Shown here piece after piece: positions 1-5,701 of a DNA stretch of 5,701 bases. The notes beneath the pieces were generated by a model. The model did not search any database. It was not told the origin of the DNA and saw only the letters and a list, made by a program, of their open reading frames with translations. Position 1 is the first letter of the stretch; each line of letters begins with the position of its first letter. This DNA comes from an uncultured Treponema sp. (GTDB taxonomy: Bacteria; Spirochaetota; Spirochaetia; Treponematales; Treponemataceae). Location: assembly GCA_905372205.1 (NCBI GenBank), contig CAJPOH010000077.1:1-5701 (forward strand), read 5' to 3'. A program made the translations under genes and the position numbers.

Positions 1-11
1 ATATCGCGAGG

Positions 12-29
12 CGTTGCTGTACAGCAACG
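12..29. repeat. Perfect 18-bp palindrome
   Basis: CGTTGCTGT is followed directly by its reverse complement ACAGCAACG, with no spacer. The central octamer CTGTACAG (17-24) recurs at 62-69, and the shared stretch is 10 bp (CTGTACAGCA at 17-26 and 62-71), so the two copies start 45 bp apart. With no loop it would make a poor RNA hairpin, so a site for a dimeric DNA-binding protein or a recombinase is a more natural reading, but that is inference. No known operator consensus matches well. Confidence 0.55.
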
Positions 30-115
30 AGGGGCAAATCCCGCTATATTGCGTCCGTATTCTGTACAGCATTGCTTGGTCATTCTATTGGAGTTAGGAA
101 ACCGCATGAATTAAA

Positions 116-144
116 GCTAGGCTAGTGCTAGCGAAAGCTACTAG
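116..144. repeat. GCTAG repeats and imperfect hairpin
   Basis: GCTAG occurs three times within 16 bases (116-120, 121-125, 127-131). The sequence 122-129 (CTAGTGCT) can pair with 136-144 (AGCTACTAG) with one bulged T at 139, leaving a six-base loop at 130-135. The eight-pair stem is modest. No T-run follows, so it is not an obvious intrinsic terminator. It lies between the GC-richer left edge and the AT-rich flgF leader and may mark the end of an upstream unit. Confidence 0.35.
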
Positions 145-251
145 GCGGAACGTTTAATCAGTCTTTCCTTAATATCGCATTATTTGCCTTAGATGCCAAA
201 GGTCATCTTCCTTGGATTTATAGCTTCTACAGCAAACTTTTTATTTTTCTC

Positions 252-278
252 TTAATATTTTATGTGAAATACCGATTA
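252..278 (+). promoter_or_regulatory. Candidate sigma-28-like promoter for flgF
   Basis: TTAATATT at 252-259 and ACCGATTA at 271-278 are separated by exactly 11 bases, the spacing of the flagellar sigma-28 (FliA) consensus TAAAGTTT-N11-GCCGATAA. They match it at 5 of 8 and 6 of 8 positions. An alternative is a sigma-70 -10 element TACAAT at 281-286, but no good -35 lies 16-18 bases before it. Either would place the start shortly before the ribosome binding site at 299-305. In AT-rich DNA such matches arise by chance, and rod genes are usually expressed before the sigma-28 class, so this remains a candidate. Confidence 0.27.
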
Positions 279-312
279 TCTACAATGAATTTCCATTTTA
301 AGAGGTACTGTT

Positions 313-1125
313 ATGGTTAGAGGTTGGTACACTGCAGCAAGTGGTATGTTGGCACAACAAAGGCAGTTGGACGTTATTTCTAATAATTTAGCAAACGTTG
401 ACACTACAAGCTTTAAGCGAGATGTCTCTTTTCAAAAGAGTTTTCCCGAATTGCTTTTAAGGCGTCTTAATGACGATGGCGTTTTGCGTCATCCTTTTGG
501 CTCAGTTGATATGGCTCCAATTATTGGAAAGCTAGGGCTTGGTGTTGAAACAAATGAGGTTTTCACTGAGTTTGAACAAGGCTCACTAAAACAAACATTC
601 TCTCCTTCTGACATAGCTTTAGATGGTAAGGGTTTTTTTGCTGTTAGCACACCTCAAGGTGAACAATACACACGTAATGGAAATTTTTTAATAGGTGTTG
701 AAGGCTATCTTGAAACAAAAGAAGGTTATCCGGTAATGGGTGAGGATGGGTATATTTTCTTGCAAGATATGGAATACACAATCGATGTTGACGGACGTAT
801 TTTTGCTCGTCCTATCACAGAGCCTGAAGCAGATTCTAAGTTTGTTGACCGCTTAAAGATTGTTGAATTTGAAAACGATAGATATCTTGAAAAGAAAGGA
901 AGTAGTTTTTATCTTCCAAACGAAATTACAGGTGAAGCAATTGCAGCAGAAGGTCCTGCTCGTCCACACGTAATCCAAAACTTTTTGGAAGCTTCAAATG
1001 TGAATGTTGTAAATGAGATGGTTAGAATGATAGAAGTAAATAGGGCTTATGAAGCCAATCAAAAATGTGTGCATTCCGTAGATAATATGATGGGAAAACT
1101 ATGGAATGAAGTTGTTAAGGCTTAA
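313..1125 (+). CDS. flgF: Flagellar basal-body rod protein FlgF
   Basis: This is a 270-residue rod protein of the FlgF/FlgG family, part of the shaft that joins the flagellar motor to the hook; in spirochaetes the whole structure lies in the periplasm. The N-terminal rod motif NNLANVDTTSFKR is at residues 24-36, the central DIALDGKGFF and YTRNGNF motifs at 100-109 and 119-125, and the C-terminal helix with LEASNVNVVNEMVRMI and RAYEANQK at 225-251. There is no signal peptide, as expected for a substrate of the flagellar type III export system. Position before flgG and a sequence less canonical than the next gene favour FlgF (sometimes called FlhO in other bacteria). The start is supported by AAGAGGT seven to eight bases upstream and by the family-typical beginning MVRGWYTAASGM. 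It has one cysteine, Cys252, which its neighbour FlgG lacks. FlgF and FlgG are easily confused by name, but the family assignment is firm. Confidence 0.93.
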   Translation: MVRGWYTAASGMLAQQRQLDVISNNLANVDTTSFKRDVSFQKSFPELLLRRLNDDGVLRHPFGSVDMAPIIGKLGLGVETNEVFTEFEQGSLKQTFSPSDIALDGKGFFAVSTPQGEQYTRNGNFLIGVEGYLETKEGYPVMGEDGYIFLQDMEYTIDVDGRIFARPITEPEADSKFVDRLKIVEFENDRYLEKKGSSFYLPNEITGEAIAAEGPARPHVIQNFLEASNVNVVNEMVRMIEVNRAYEANQKCVHSVDNMMGKLWNEVVKA

Positions 1126-1134
1126 AGGGGGGAG
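1124..1134 (+). promoter_or_regulatory. Ribosome binding site that fixes the flgG start
   Basis: A purine run of AAA followed by GGGGGGAG overlaps the last bases of the flgF stop codon and lies four to seven bases before the ATG at 1139. It supports translation starting at 1139 and not at the in-frame ATG at 1106 inside flgF. Overlap of the stop codon with the ribosome binding site suggests coupled translation of the two rod proteins. Confidence 0.75.
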
Positions 1135-1138
1135 AACA

Positions 1139-1933
1139 ATGGTTAGAAGTTTATGGACAGCAGCAACAGGAATGAATACACAACAGACAAATATTGATAC
1201 TGTTGCAAACAACTTGGCAAACGTTAATACGTCTGGTTTTAAAAAACAAAGAGCAGAGTTTGAAGACTTATTATATCAAACAGTGAAGGCAGCAGGAACA
1301 CCTGCAACAGAAGACACTGTAACTCCTGTTGGAGTGCAATTAGGTCATGGTGCTAGGCTTGCAGCCACACAACGTATTTTTGAGCAAGGTTCTTTGCAAC
1401 AAACTGGAGTTATAAGTGATGTGGCAATACAAGGTGAAGGTTTTTTTAGAGTTTTGCAATATGATGGCACTTATGCTTATACACGTGATGGTTCTTTCAA
1501 AGTTGATGAACAACGTCAACTTGTAACATCAAACGGACTTAGAGTTTTGCCTGAAATTATTTTTCCTGAAGGATATAGGGAAAGCACAATAGCTATTAGT
1601 AGGGATGGAAGAGTTACAGTCAAAGTGGCTGATGTTGATGACCCAATTGAAGTAGGACAAATTGAATTATATCGCTTTCAAAATAATGCTGGTCTTTCTG
1701 CAGAAGGAAGTAATTTGTTTAGACAGACTCCAGCTTCAGGTGTAGCCATTCCTGGTCGTCCTGGCTTTTTTGGTTTTGGTAAGACAGAGCATAAGTTTTT
1801 GGAAATGTCTAATGTTTCTACGGTGAGTGAAATGGTAAATATGATTGTAGCTCAAAGAGCTTACGAATTTAATTCAAAAGCAATTCAAACAAGCGATAGT
1901 ATGTTAGGCACTGCTGTAGGATTAAAACGATAA
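1139..1933 (+). CDS. flgG: Flagellar basal-body distal rod protein FlgG
   Basis: This is a 264-residue distal rod protein, close to the usual FlgG length of about 260. Rod motif NNLANVNTSGFKK is at residues 24-36 and is followed by FEDLLYQT and the extra segment up to about residue 66 that marks FlgG off from hook protein. DVAIQGEGFF (94-103), YTRDGSF (114-120), LEMSNVSTVSEMVNMI (221-236) and RAYEFNSKAIQTSD (240-253) complete the family pattern. It is exported by the flagellar type III system and assembles between the proximal rod and the hook. I place the start at 1139 because the protein then begins MVRSLWTAATGM, parallel to FlgF, and a very strong ribosome binding site precedes it. An in-frame ATG at 1106 would add eleven residues foreign to the family. 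It begins 13 nt after flgF ends and is surely co-transcribed with it. It contains no cysteine. Confidence 0.96.
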   Translation: MVRSLWTAATGMNTQQTNIDTVANNLANVNTSGFKKQRAEFEDLLYQTVKAAGTPATEDTVTPVGVQLGHGARLAATQRIFEQGSLQQTGVISDVAIQGEGFFRVLQYDGTYAYTRDGSFKVDEQRQLVTSNGLRVLPEIIFPEGYRESTIAISRDGRVTVKVADVDDPIEVGQIELYRFQNNAGLSAEGSNLFRQTPASGVAIPGRPGFFGFGKTEHKFLEMSNVSTVSEMVNMIVAQRAYEFNSKAIQTSDSMLGTAVGLKR

Positions 1934-1946
1934 GGGCTAGGCTTTT

Positions 1947-2480
1947 ATGAAACTGTCTTTGTTAAATGAGTTTTCTTCCGTTGGTAGTTTTGCTTCTCAA
2001 GCTCCTTACAAGAATGTTGGAAATGATGAGGGAGGCTCGCCTTCCTTTGCAGATGTGATGAGAGGATTAGGAGGGGATGTTAGTAGTAAAGAAGTAGCTC
2101 CTAGCTTTTCTTCCATGCTAAATGGGGACTATGTTTCTTCTTTCAGGATTGAAAATCCCACGCCTAATGATAGGAACGCATTGCCTCAAGGTATGGCTCG
2201 CTCATCATATAAGGAGTATTCACCAGAAGGGGATGAACATGTTAGAACAATAGACAAGACTAGTGTTTTATACGAAAAATCTCTCGAGCTTGAATCTTAT
2301 TTTGTAAAGATTATGACAGATTCAATGCGTTCCACATTAACAGGGAAAACTTTAGCAGGAGATGAATCTTTTGCTTCTAAGATGTATAAAGATATGATGT
2401 ATGATGAACTCAATAGGAGTTTAACAAAGAATGCAGGCTTTGGCTTAGCGGATCATATATATTTGCAGCTAAATCATTAA
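1947..2480 (+). CDS. flgJ: Rod-binding protein, FlgJ N-terminal domain type
   Basis: This 177-residue protein has a rod-binding FlgJ-type domain in its C-terminal part, residues about 107-175. Visible there are LELESYFVKIMTDSMRST (113-130), MYKDMMYDELNRSL (146-159) and the typical ending GFGLADHIYLQL (164-175). In FlgJ of gamma-proteobacteria this domain caps the growing rod and a muramidase domain follows to open the peptidoglycan. Here no muramidase domain exists, so the wall-opening enzyme must be encoded elsewhere. Residues 1-105 are rich in Ser, Gly and Pro and look disordered; their role is unknown. There is no signal peptide, consistent with flagellar export. The gene starts 13 nt after flgG, the same gap as between flgF and flgG, with AAGGG at 1932-1936 or TAGG at 1938-1941 as ribosome binding site. 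It is the last gene on this strand, so the operon probably ends here. The domain call is firm; the full name FlgJ is used for the domain only. Confidence 0.85.
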   Translation: MKLSLLNEFSSVGSFASQAPYKNVGNDEGGSPSFADVMRGLGGDVSSKEVAPSFSSMLNGDYVSSFRIENPTPNDRNALPQGMARSSYKEYSPEGDEHVRTIDKTSVLYEKSLELESYFVKIMTDSMRSTLTGKTLAGDESFASKMYKDMMYDELNRSLTKNAGFGLADHIYLQLNH

Positions 2481-2511
2481 TCTTTTTGAGTTGCATCTAT
2501 GATTTTTAGAA

Positions 2512-2548
2512 GAGGGCAATGCGAGGGATGCACCTTTGCGTTGTCCTT
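2512..2548 (+). terminator. 16-bp hairpin after the flagellar operon
   Basis: Bases 2512-2527 pair with 2533-2548 without a bulge around a five-base loop (ATGCA, 2528-2532). Five of the 16 pairs are G-U wobbles (2512-2548, 2516-2544, 2520-2540, 2523-2537, 2525-2535), so the stem is continuous only in RNA from the plus strand; the opposite RNA has A-C mismatches at those places. It lies 31 bases after the rod-binding gene and before the convergent end of miaA. No real T-run follows the stem, so it is an imperfect intrinsic terminator and may instead protect the 3' end of the flagellar message. The fold was worked out by hand. Confidence 0.5.
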
Positions 2549-2576
2549 CGTTGATAGGTTATTACTAGTTTCGTTT

Positions 2577-3452
2577 CTATAGAGAGTTCTCTTGCCATTC
2601 AATTTTAACTCCTTGCCTTTCCATTTTTCTAAACCATGTTTTTTGTCTTTTAGCAAATTTACAGATATGCCTAAAAGTAGTTTCTATAAACTCCTCTTTT
2701 GTTTTGATTTTTCCTTGAAGATACATAGAAGTAAAACGATACTCAAGACCTAAACTCTCAAGATATTCCCATTCTATCATTTTTTCGTCATGCAAAGCTT
2801 TCACCTCTTCAATCATTCCTTCTTCAATTCGAGAAATAAGCCTTTTATATATGCGACGAGCCAATTCTTCTTTTTCAAAATTAATTCCAATAATTTTAGG
2901 TTTTATCAAAGGTCTTTCTTCTCTAAGTTTTTCTAAAAGATTAGGATTTTGTTTTTTATATTTTTCAATTTCAATAGCTCTCACAAGACGTTCTCTATTT
3001 TCTAGGTCTGTCTTATTATGAATATCCATTTTCAATTTTAATAACATGCTCTGAAGTTCCTGCAAGGAACTTTTTTCTATAGATTTTCGAAAATCATTAT
3101 CAATTGGGACAGGTAATAATTCATAGGAATTTACTATTGCATCTATATAGAGAGGAGTGCCACCTGCAATTATCGGAAAAGCTCCTCTTTTAATTATTTC
3201 AGGAAAAACCTTATACACATCTTGCTGAAACGAAAAAACATTATACTCATCTTTTAAATCTCTTATATCAATCAAATGATATGGCACACCTTGATATTCC
3301 TTTAAGTCTTTACCAGAGCCTATATCAAGCCCTCTATATACCTGCCTAGAATCTGCAGATATAATCTCGCCATGCACCTTTTTTGCAATTTCCACTGCAA
3401 GACGTGTTTTGCCTGTTGCTGTGCTACCCAAAATTATAAGAGAATTTTCCAT
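2577..3452 (-). CDS. miaA: tRNA dimethylallyltransferase MiaA
   Basis: MiaA transfers a dimethylallyl group to the N6 of A37 in tRNAs that read codons beginning with U, the first step towards (methylthio-)isopentenyladenosine. The 291-residue length is normal. Visible are the P-loop GSTATGKT (9-16), ADSRQVYRG with the likely catalytic Asp34 (33-41), HLIDI (59-63), AGGTPLYI (96-103), the block NRERLVRAIEI (152-162), LESLGLEYR (231-239) and the C-terminal tRNA-binding signature FAKRQKTWFRK (266-276). Several blocks differ from the commonest MiaA form, for example DIGSGKD where DIGTAKP is usual, so it belongs to a divergent branch of the family. The ATG is five bases after the stop of the preceding 94-residue gene and has no clear ribosome binding site of its own, which suggests translational coupling. 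It is the last gene of the minus-strand cluster and ends in TAG, convergent with the flagellar operon. Confidence 0.94.
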   Translation of the reverse strand: MENSLIILGSTATGKTRLAVEIAKKVHGEIISADSRQVYRGLDIGSGKDLKEYQGVPYHLIDIRDLKDEYNVFSFQQDVYKVFPEIIKRGAFPIIAGGTPLYIDAIVNSYELLPVPIDNDFRKSIEKSSLQELQSMLLKLKMDIHNKTDLENRERLVRAIEIEKYKKQNPNLLEKLREERPLIKPKIIGINFEKEELARRIYKRLISRIEEGMIEEVKALHDEKMIEWEYLESLGLEYRFTSMYLQGKIKTKEEFIETTFRHICKFAKRQKTWFRKMERQGVKIEWQENSL

Positions 3453-3457
3453 CTGAA

Positions 3458-3742
3458 TTAGAGCATCAATATTTTTTTAACATTAATCTTAGCAACTCCA
3501 AAAAGACGACCTATTTGTTCTTTTGTATAATGAGAGTTACTTTTTTGATTGTAATGAGCTATTACCTCTTCTTTTTCTTCATCAGAATCATCATACACTG
3601 CCATAGCAGCAGCCACCTTATATGAACCTTCTTCCAACAATTCTTTAAGAGTTTTTTTTGCATTGTTTTTGAAACTCTTTTTATCAAGCACTGCCATCAT
3701 GCCATCATAGCCTATCGAACTCATAAAATGTTCTTTTTTCAT
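3458..3742 (-). CDS. Small protein of unknown function with HTH-like C-terminus
   Basis: This 94-residue protein is not one I can name. It starts with a lysine-rich stretch, then GYDGMMAVLD (11-20), a basic helix-like segment (21-38), an alanine-rich patch VAAAMAVY (43-50), an acidic patch DDSDEEKEE (51-59), and a C-terminal stretch YTKEQIGRLFGVAKINVKKI (72-91). The last part fits a helix-turn-helix pattern without gaps: a small residue (Gly78) in the first helix, Gly82 at the turn, and hydrophobic residues at the helix positions. There is no signal peptide or membrane segment. GGGG at 3750-3753 lies seven bases before the ATG at 3742 and supports that start; Met7 is a possible alternative. 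It sits 23 nt after rubredoxin and five before miaA, so it is translated between them in one message. That it is real is supported by spacing, ribosome binding site and lack of overlap; any DNA- or RNA-binding role is inference. Confidence 0.78.
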   Translation of the reverse strand: MKKEHFMSSIGYDGMMAVLDKKSFKNNAKKTLKELLEEGSYKVAAAMAVYDDSDEEKEEVIAHYNQKSNSHYTKEQIGRLFGVAKINVKKILML

Positions 3743-3765
3743 TACATTACCCCACTATATCTTTA

Positions 3766-3918
3766 TTACATTTTTAGAAAATAATCTTTTCCTGCTCCGC
3801 ACCATGGGCAAACCCAGTTTTCAGGCAAATCTTCAAAATGAGTCATAGGAGCAATACCATTTTCCACATCTCCCACTTCACTCACATATTCATATCCACA
3901 AAGATCACATACAAACAT
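3766..3918 (-). CDS. Rubredoxin
   Basis: This is a complete 50-residue rubredoxin, a small soluble electron carrier with one iron held by four cysteines. The two knuckles are CDLCG (Cys4, Cys7) and CPWCG (Cys37, Cys40). The family core between them is present: YEYVSEVGD (9-17), NGIAP (20-24), the block [11 protein letters not shown] (28-38), and GKDYF near the end. The aromatic core residues Tyr9, Phe28, Trp35 and Phe47 are in their usual places. In anaerobes it commonly feeds electrons to rubrerythrin, superoxide reductase or an oxygen-reducing flavodiiron protein; none of these is in the window, so its partner is unknown. The residue between the last two cysteines is Trp39, where Val, Leu or Ile is usual. 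A very strong ribosome binding site, GGAGGAGAG at 3932-3924, precedes the ATG. The gene follows the TPR lipoprotein by 35 nt and has its own candidate promoter there. Confidence 0.96.
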   Translation of the reverse strand: MFVCDLCGYEYVSEVGDVENGIAPMTHFEDLPENWVCPWCGAGKDYFLKM

Positions 3919-3939
3919 AACCACTCTCCTCCGGTATCC

Positions 3940-3968
3940 ATTATATATTTTTATTACAATCCTAACAA
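3940..3968 (-). promoter_or_regulatory. Sigma-70-like promoter before rubredoxin
   Basis: On the minus strand, TTGTTA (3968-3963) and a perfect TATAAT (3945-3940) are separated by 17 bases. The -35 element matches TTGACA at four of six positions and lies within the last leucine codons of the TPR gene. A start near 3933 would give a leader of about 15 bases that just includes the GGAGGAGAG ribosome binding site. It could make rubredoxin, the 94-residue protein and miaA independent of the lipoprotein gene. The region is AT-rich, so chance is possible. Confidence 0.45.
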
Positions 3969-5681
3969 TTGATTTAAATTTTCATAAAGTCTCAAATACT
4001 TTCTATTGTTCCCCCCCTCTATTCCTATAGCCTGCCTTAAATAAAATTGTGCATTCCTATAGTCTTTTGCAATAAAATACCATTGGTACATTGCAAATAA
4101 CGCATCTTCGTTTCTAGGATTTGTCAAAAGAGCAGAACGTAACAAAGAAAGATGTCTAGTAGAATTTCTAGTAGTTAACATTGCACTATAATAATACAAA
4201 ATTGATTTTTTCTCACCTTTTGAACTGTTTAAGTTTTGATTAATAATTTGATTCAACAAAGCAGAGCTATTAGTTTTATAAAGGGCTTCAAGATAGTCAG
4301 AAAAAAGTTCATTAGACGGTGAATTTTCGGAATTATACAAATTTCTAGCAATAAGCAATGCTTCATTATATTGCCCATTTCCTAAATATGCTTTAACCAA
4401 AAGCTCATTATGCTCATTTGTTTTAGCTCTTTTCACAAGGTCTTCCCCAATTTCCACTGCTTTAAGCCAATTTTCTTTTTTTATTTCTCTCTTTAACAAT
4501 AGCTTAATAGTTTGAACATTTTCTTTATCAATTGTTAATATTTTTGCAATAAAATCGTCGCTAGCAATTCCTTGTATATTAGTATTTGCATCAAAACAGA
4601 GGTTGGTGCATTCAAGCAAAACCTCAAAATCGTCAGGATAATATGTATAAGCTTGAGAAAGATATTGAATTGCAGTTTTGTCATTTTTATTCCATTCTTT
4701 TGCAATTCTAGCTTTTAAGAGAAGATATGTTTTATCTGTTTTGTTTTTAGTTGTATATATATTTAAGAGTGAATTAGCTCTCATATATTCCCCTCTTTCC
4801 ATCAGGAGCTTCACTCTTTCAAAAAGACTTTCTCCTTCAGTAATTTCCATACTTAAAAGACGTTCAATATATGGGTTTGCTTTTGTCCAATCTTTTATGC
4901 CTATATATGCAAAGGCATTCAAAAACAAAACTTCTTCTTTGTCTTGATATTCTGATGGCAACAATTTTAATGTTTTAATTGCTTGTTCAGGGTGTCCTAA
5001 TGTGTTTGATAATTTTGCATATTTTAAGAGAGCAGGATAAAAAGATGAATCAAGCGAAAAAGCTTTTTTGTAAGCACTATAGGCTTTTAACATATTGTAT
5101 TCTTTTTCGTAAAAAACACCTTCTAAGTAATATGGAAGAGGAGAAAATGAATTTTGTTCTTTTGCTGTTTCAATTCTTTGTAATGCATCTTCCTTAAACA
5201 TTTTAGGAAAATTTGGTTTAAGAAGTAAAAAAGATGGAATAATTGTAGAAAAGAAATCATTTTTTGGCATGTTGTATGGATATTCATGTTTTTTTACACT
5301 TTCAAAACCTTTTGCATACTCATCTTTTTTTGAATATTTAGGAATTTGCCAATTAATTTTACTATAAGGATATAACTCATTCATTAAAGAAATAGCTAAA
5401 TATAGGTGAAATTTATCCTTACTCTCTAAACTTGCAGGATTGTCTTGAATATTTTTGATAACGTTTGTTAGCGAGTTGTATGAAGCCTTTTCTATTTCTA
5501 ACATTAAATCATCTTTTTTATTAACACTTGCTTCCATCTTACTCATAGATAAGTTGGTAACTACATCACTTTGGTAACTATCAAAATCTATTTTTTTTAA
5601 TGTCCTACAAGAAAACAAAAAAAATACAATCAGAAAAACTTTAAGTAAACCAAATCTTTTTTTCCAGCCAAAGCAAAACAT
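3954..5681 (-). CDS. TPR-repeat lipoprotein
   Basis: This 575-residue protein starts with a basic n-region (KKR, 7-9), a hydrophobic stretch of about 15 residues and a lipobox LFSC, giving Cys25 as the predicted lipidated residue. Phe before Ser is unusual in enterobacteria but tolerated in spirochaetes. After a linker, helical repeats of TPR type fill residues about 182-560; the clearest units are near 182-212 ([12 protein letters not shown]), 213-245 ([11 protein letters not shown]), 402-450 ([11 protein letters not shown]) and 495-550 ([10 protein letters not shown]). No catalytic motif is visible, so a scaffold or binding role at the periplasmic or outer face of a membrane is likely, with no partner identified. 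TPR lipoproteins are common in treponemes and at least one, Tp0954, has been reported as an adhesin; orthology to it is not established here. The start has no clear ribosome binding site and the frame is open back to the window edge, but beginning at 5681 gives a proper signal peptide. Confidence 0.82.
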   Translation of the reverse strand: MFCFGWKKRFGLLKVFLIVFFLFSCRTLKKIDFDSYQSDVVTNLSMSKMEASVNKKDDLMLEIEKASYNSLTNVIKNIQDNPASLESKDKFHLYLAISLMNELYPYSKINWQIPKYSKKDEYAKGFESVKKHEYPYNMPKNDFFSTIIPSFLLLKPNFPKMFKEDALQRIETAKEQNSFSPLPYYLEGVFYEKEYNMLKAYSAYKKAFSLDSSFYPALLKYAKLSNTLGHPEQAIKTLKLLPSEYQDKEEVLFLNAFAYIGIKDWTKANPYIERLLSMEITEGESLFERVKLLMERGEYMRANSLLNIYTTKNKTDKTYLLLKARIAKEWNKNDKTAIQYLSQAYTYYPDDFEVLLECTNLCFDANTNIQGIASDDFIAKILTIDKENVQTIKLLLKREIKKENWLKAVEIGEDLVKRAKTNEHNELLVKAYLGNGQYNEALLIARNLYNSENSPSNELFSDYLEALYKTNSSALLNQIINQNLNSSKGEKKSILYYYSAMLTTRNSTRHLSLLRSALLTNPRNEDALFAMYQWYFIAKDYRNAQFYLRQAIGIEGGNNRKYLRLYENLNQLLGL

Positions 5682-5701
5682 GAAAGCATTATTTATTTCT
5701 T

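Larger units (their letters stand above)
1..312. other. Region without a supported gene, upstream of flgF
   Basis: No convincing gene is visible here on either strand. The first 60 bases are about 53% G+C by hand count and the next 120 about 40-43%, against a clearly lower value in the rest of the window. This part contains an 18-bp palindrome, a repeated palindromic octamer and a small hairpin, listed separately. From about 150 on the sequence becomes AT-rich and looks like an ordinary leader of the flagellar operon, ending in the flgF ribosome binding site AAGAGGT just before 313. One forward frame is open from the window edge to a stop at 112-114 (37 codons), but it resembles no family I recognise and runs through the palindromes, so I do not call it a gene. 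The left part could be the tail of an upstream gene, an intergenic repeat, or a relic of acquired DNA; the window does not decide. Confidence 0.6.

Noticed and set aside
80..110. Minus-strand reading GFLTPIE, similar to the end of IS3-type transposases
   Set aside because: Only seven residues match and stop codons lie close on both sides; no transposase body or inverted ends are visible.
1..114. Forward frame open from the window edge to a TAA at 112-114, 37 codons
   Set aside because: It has no start in the window, resembles no family I know, and runs through the palindromes. It could be a gene tail, but that cannot be supported from this window.
1..120. Integron attC-like site, considered because Treponema denticola has a chromosomal integron
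   Set aside because: GTTAGGA at 93-99 is near the GTTRRRY core, but no matching RYYYAAC partner was found at a suitable distance.
193..255. Short plus-strand frame of 20 codons starting ATG
   Set aside because: No ribosome binding site, very short, and it lies in the leader of flgF.
1106..1138. Upstream in-frame ATG that would lengthen FlgG by eleven residues
   Set aside because: The added residues overlap the flgF coding sequence and are foreign to the family; the strong ribosome binding site at 1124-1134 points to 1139.
4678..4947. Plus-strand open frame of 89 codons
   Set aside because: It lies opposite the TPR lipoprotein gene, lacks family features and is a shadow of that gene.
4979..5197. 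Plus-strand open frame of 72 codons
   Set aside because: It also lies opposite the TPR lipoprotein gene and shows no protein-like motif.

Overview
The window is AT-rich (about one third G+C by eye). It looks like chromosomal DNA of an anaerobic spirochaete, most likely Treponema or a close relative. The clues are a flagellar rod cluster ending in a FlgJ that has only the rod-binding domain, a large TPR lipoprotein with a relaxed spirochaete-type lipobox, and a rubredoxin typical of oxygen-sensitive organisms. The genus is an inference from gene content, not from a marker gene.

Layout. Positions 1-312 hold no convincing gene. The first ~150 bases are richer in G+C than the rest and carry a perfect 18-bp palindrome, two copies of CTGTACAG and a small hairpin. 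The remainder is the AT-rich leader of the flagellar genes, with a weak sigma-28-like promoter candidate. Positions 313-2480 (+) are a tight three-gene flagellar rod operon, flgF-flgG-flgJ(rod-binding), with two identical 13-nt gaps. Positions 2481-2576 separate convergent genes and contain a 16-bp hairpin that pairs fully only in the flagellar-strand RNA.

Positions 2577-5681 are all on the minus strand. In transcription order they encode a TPR lipoprotein (5681-3954), a 50-residue rubredoxin (3918-3766), a 94-residue protein of unknown function with an HTH-like C-terminus (3742-3458), and the tRNA dimethylallyltransferase MiaA (3452-2577). The gaps are 35, 23 and 5 nt, so co-transcription is likely. 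A good sigma-70-like promoter (TTGTTA, 17 bp, TATAAT) sits at the end of the TPR gene and could drive rubredoxin-unknown-miaA independently.

The flagellar genes work together: FlgF and FlgG are rod proteins and the FlgJ-like protein is the likely rod cap or assembly factor. The minus-strand genes share no obvious pathway. The least explained parts are the 94-residue protein, the strand-specific hairpin, and the compositionally distinct left edge. I saw no CRISPR array, tRNA, rRNA or intact mobile element, and no clear evidence of a wholly new system.
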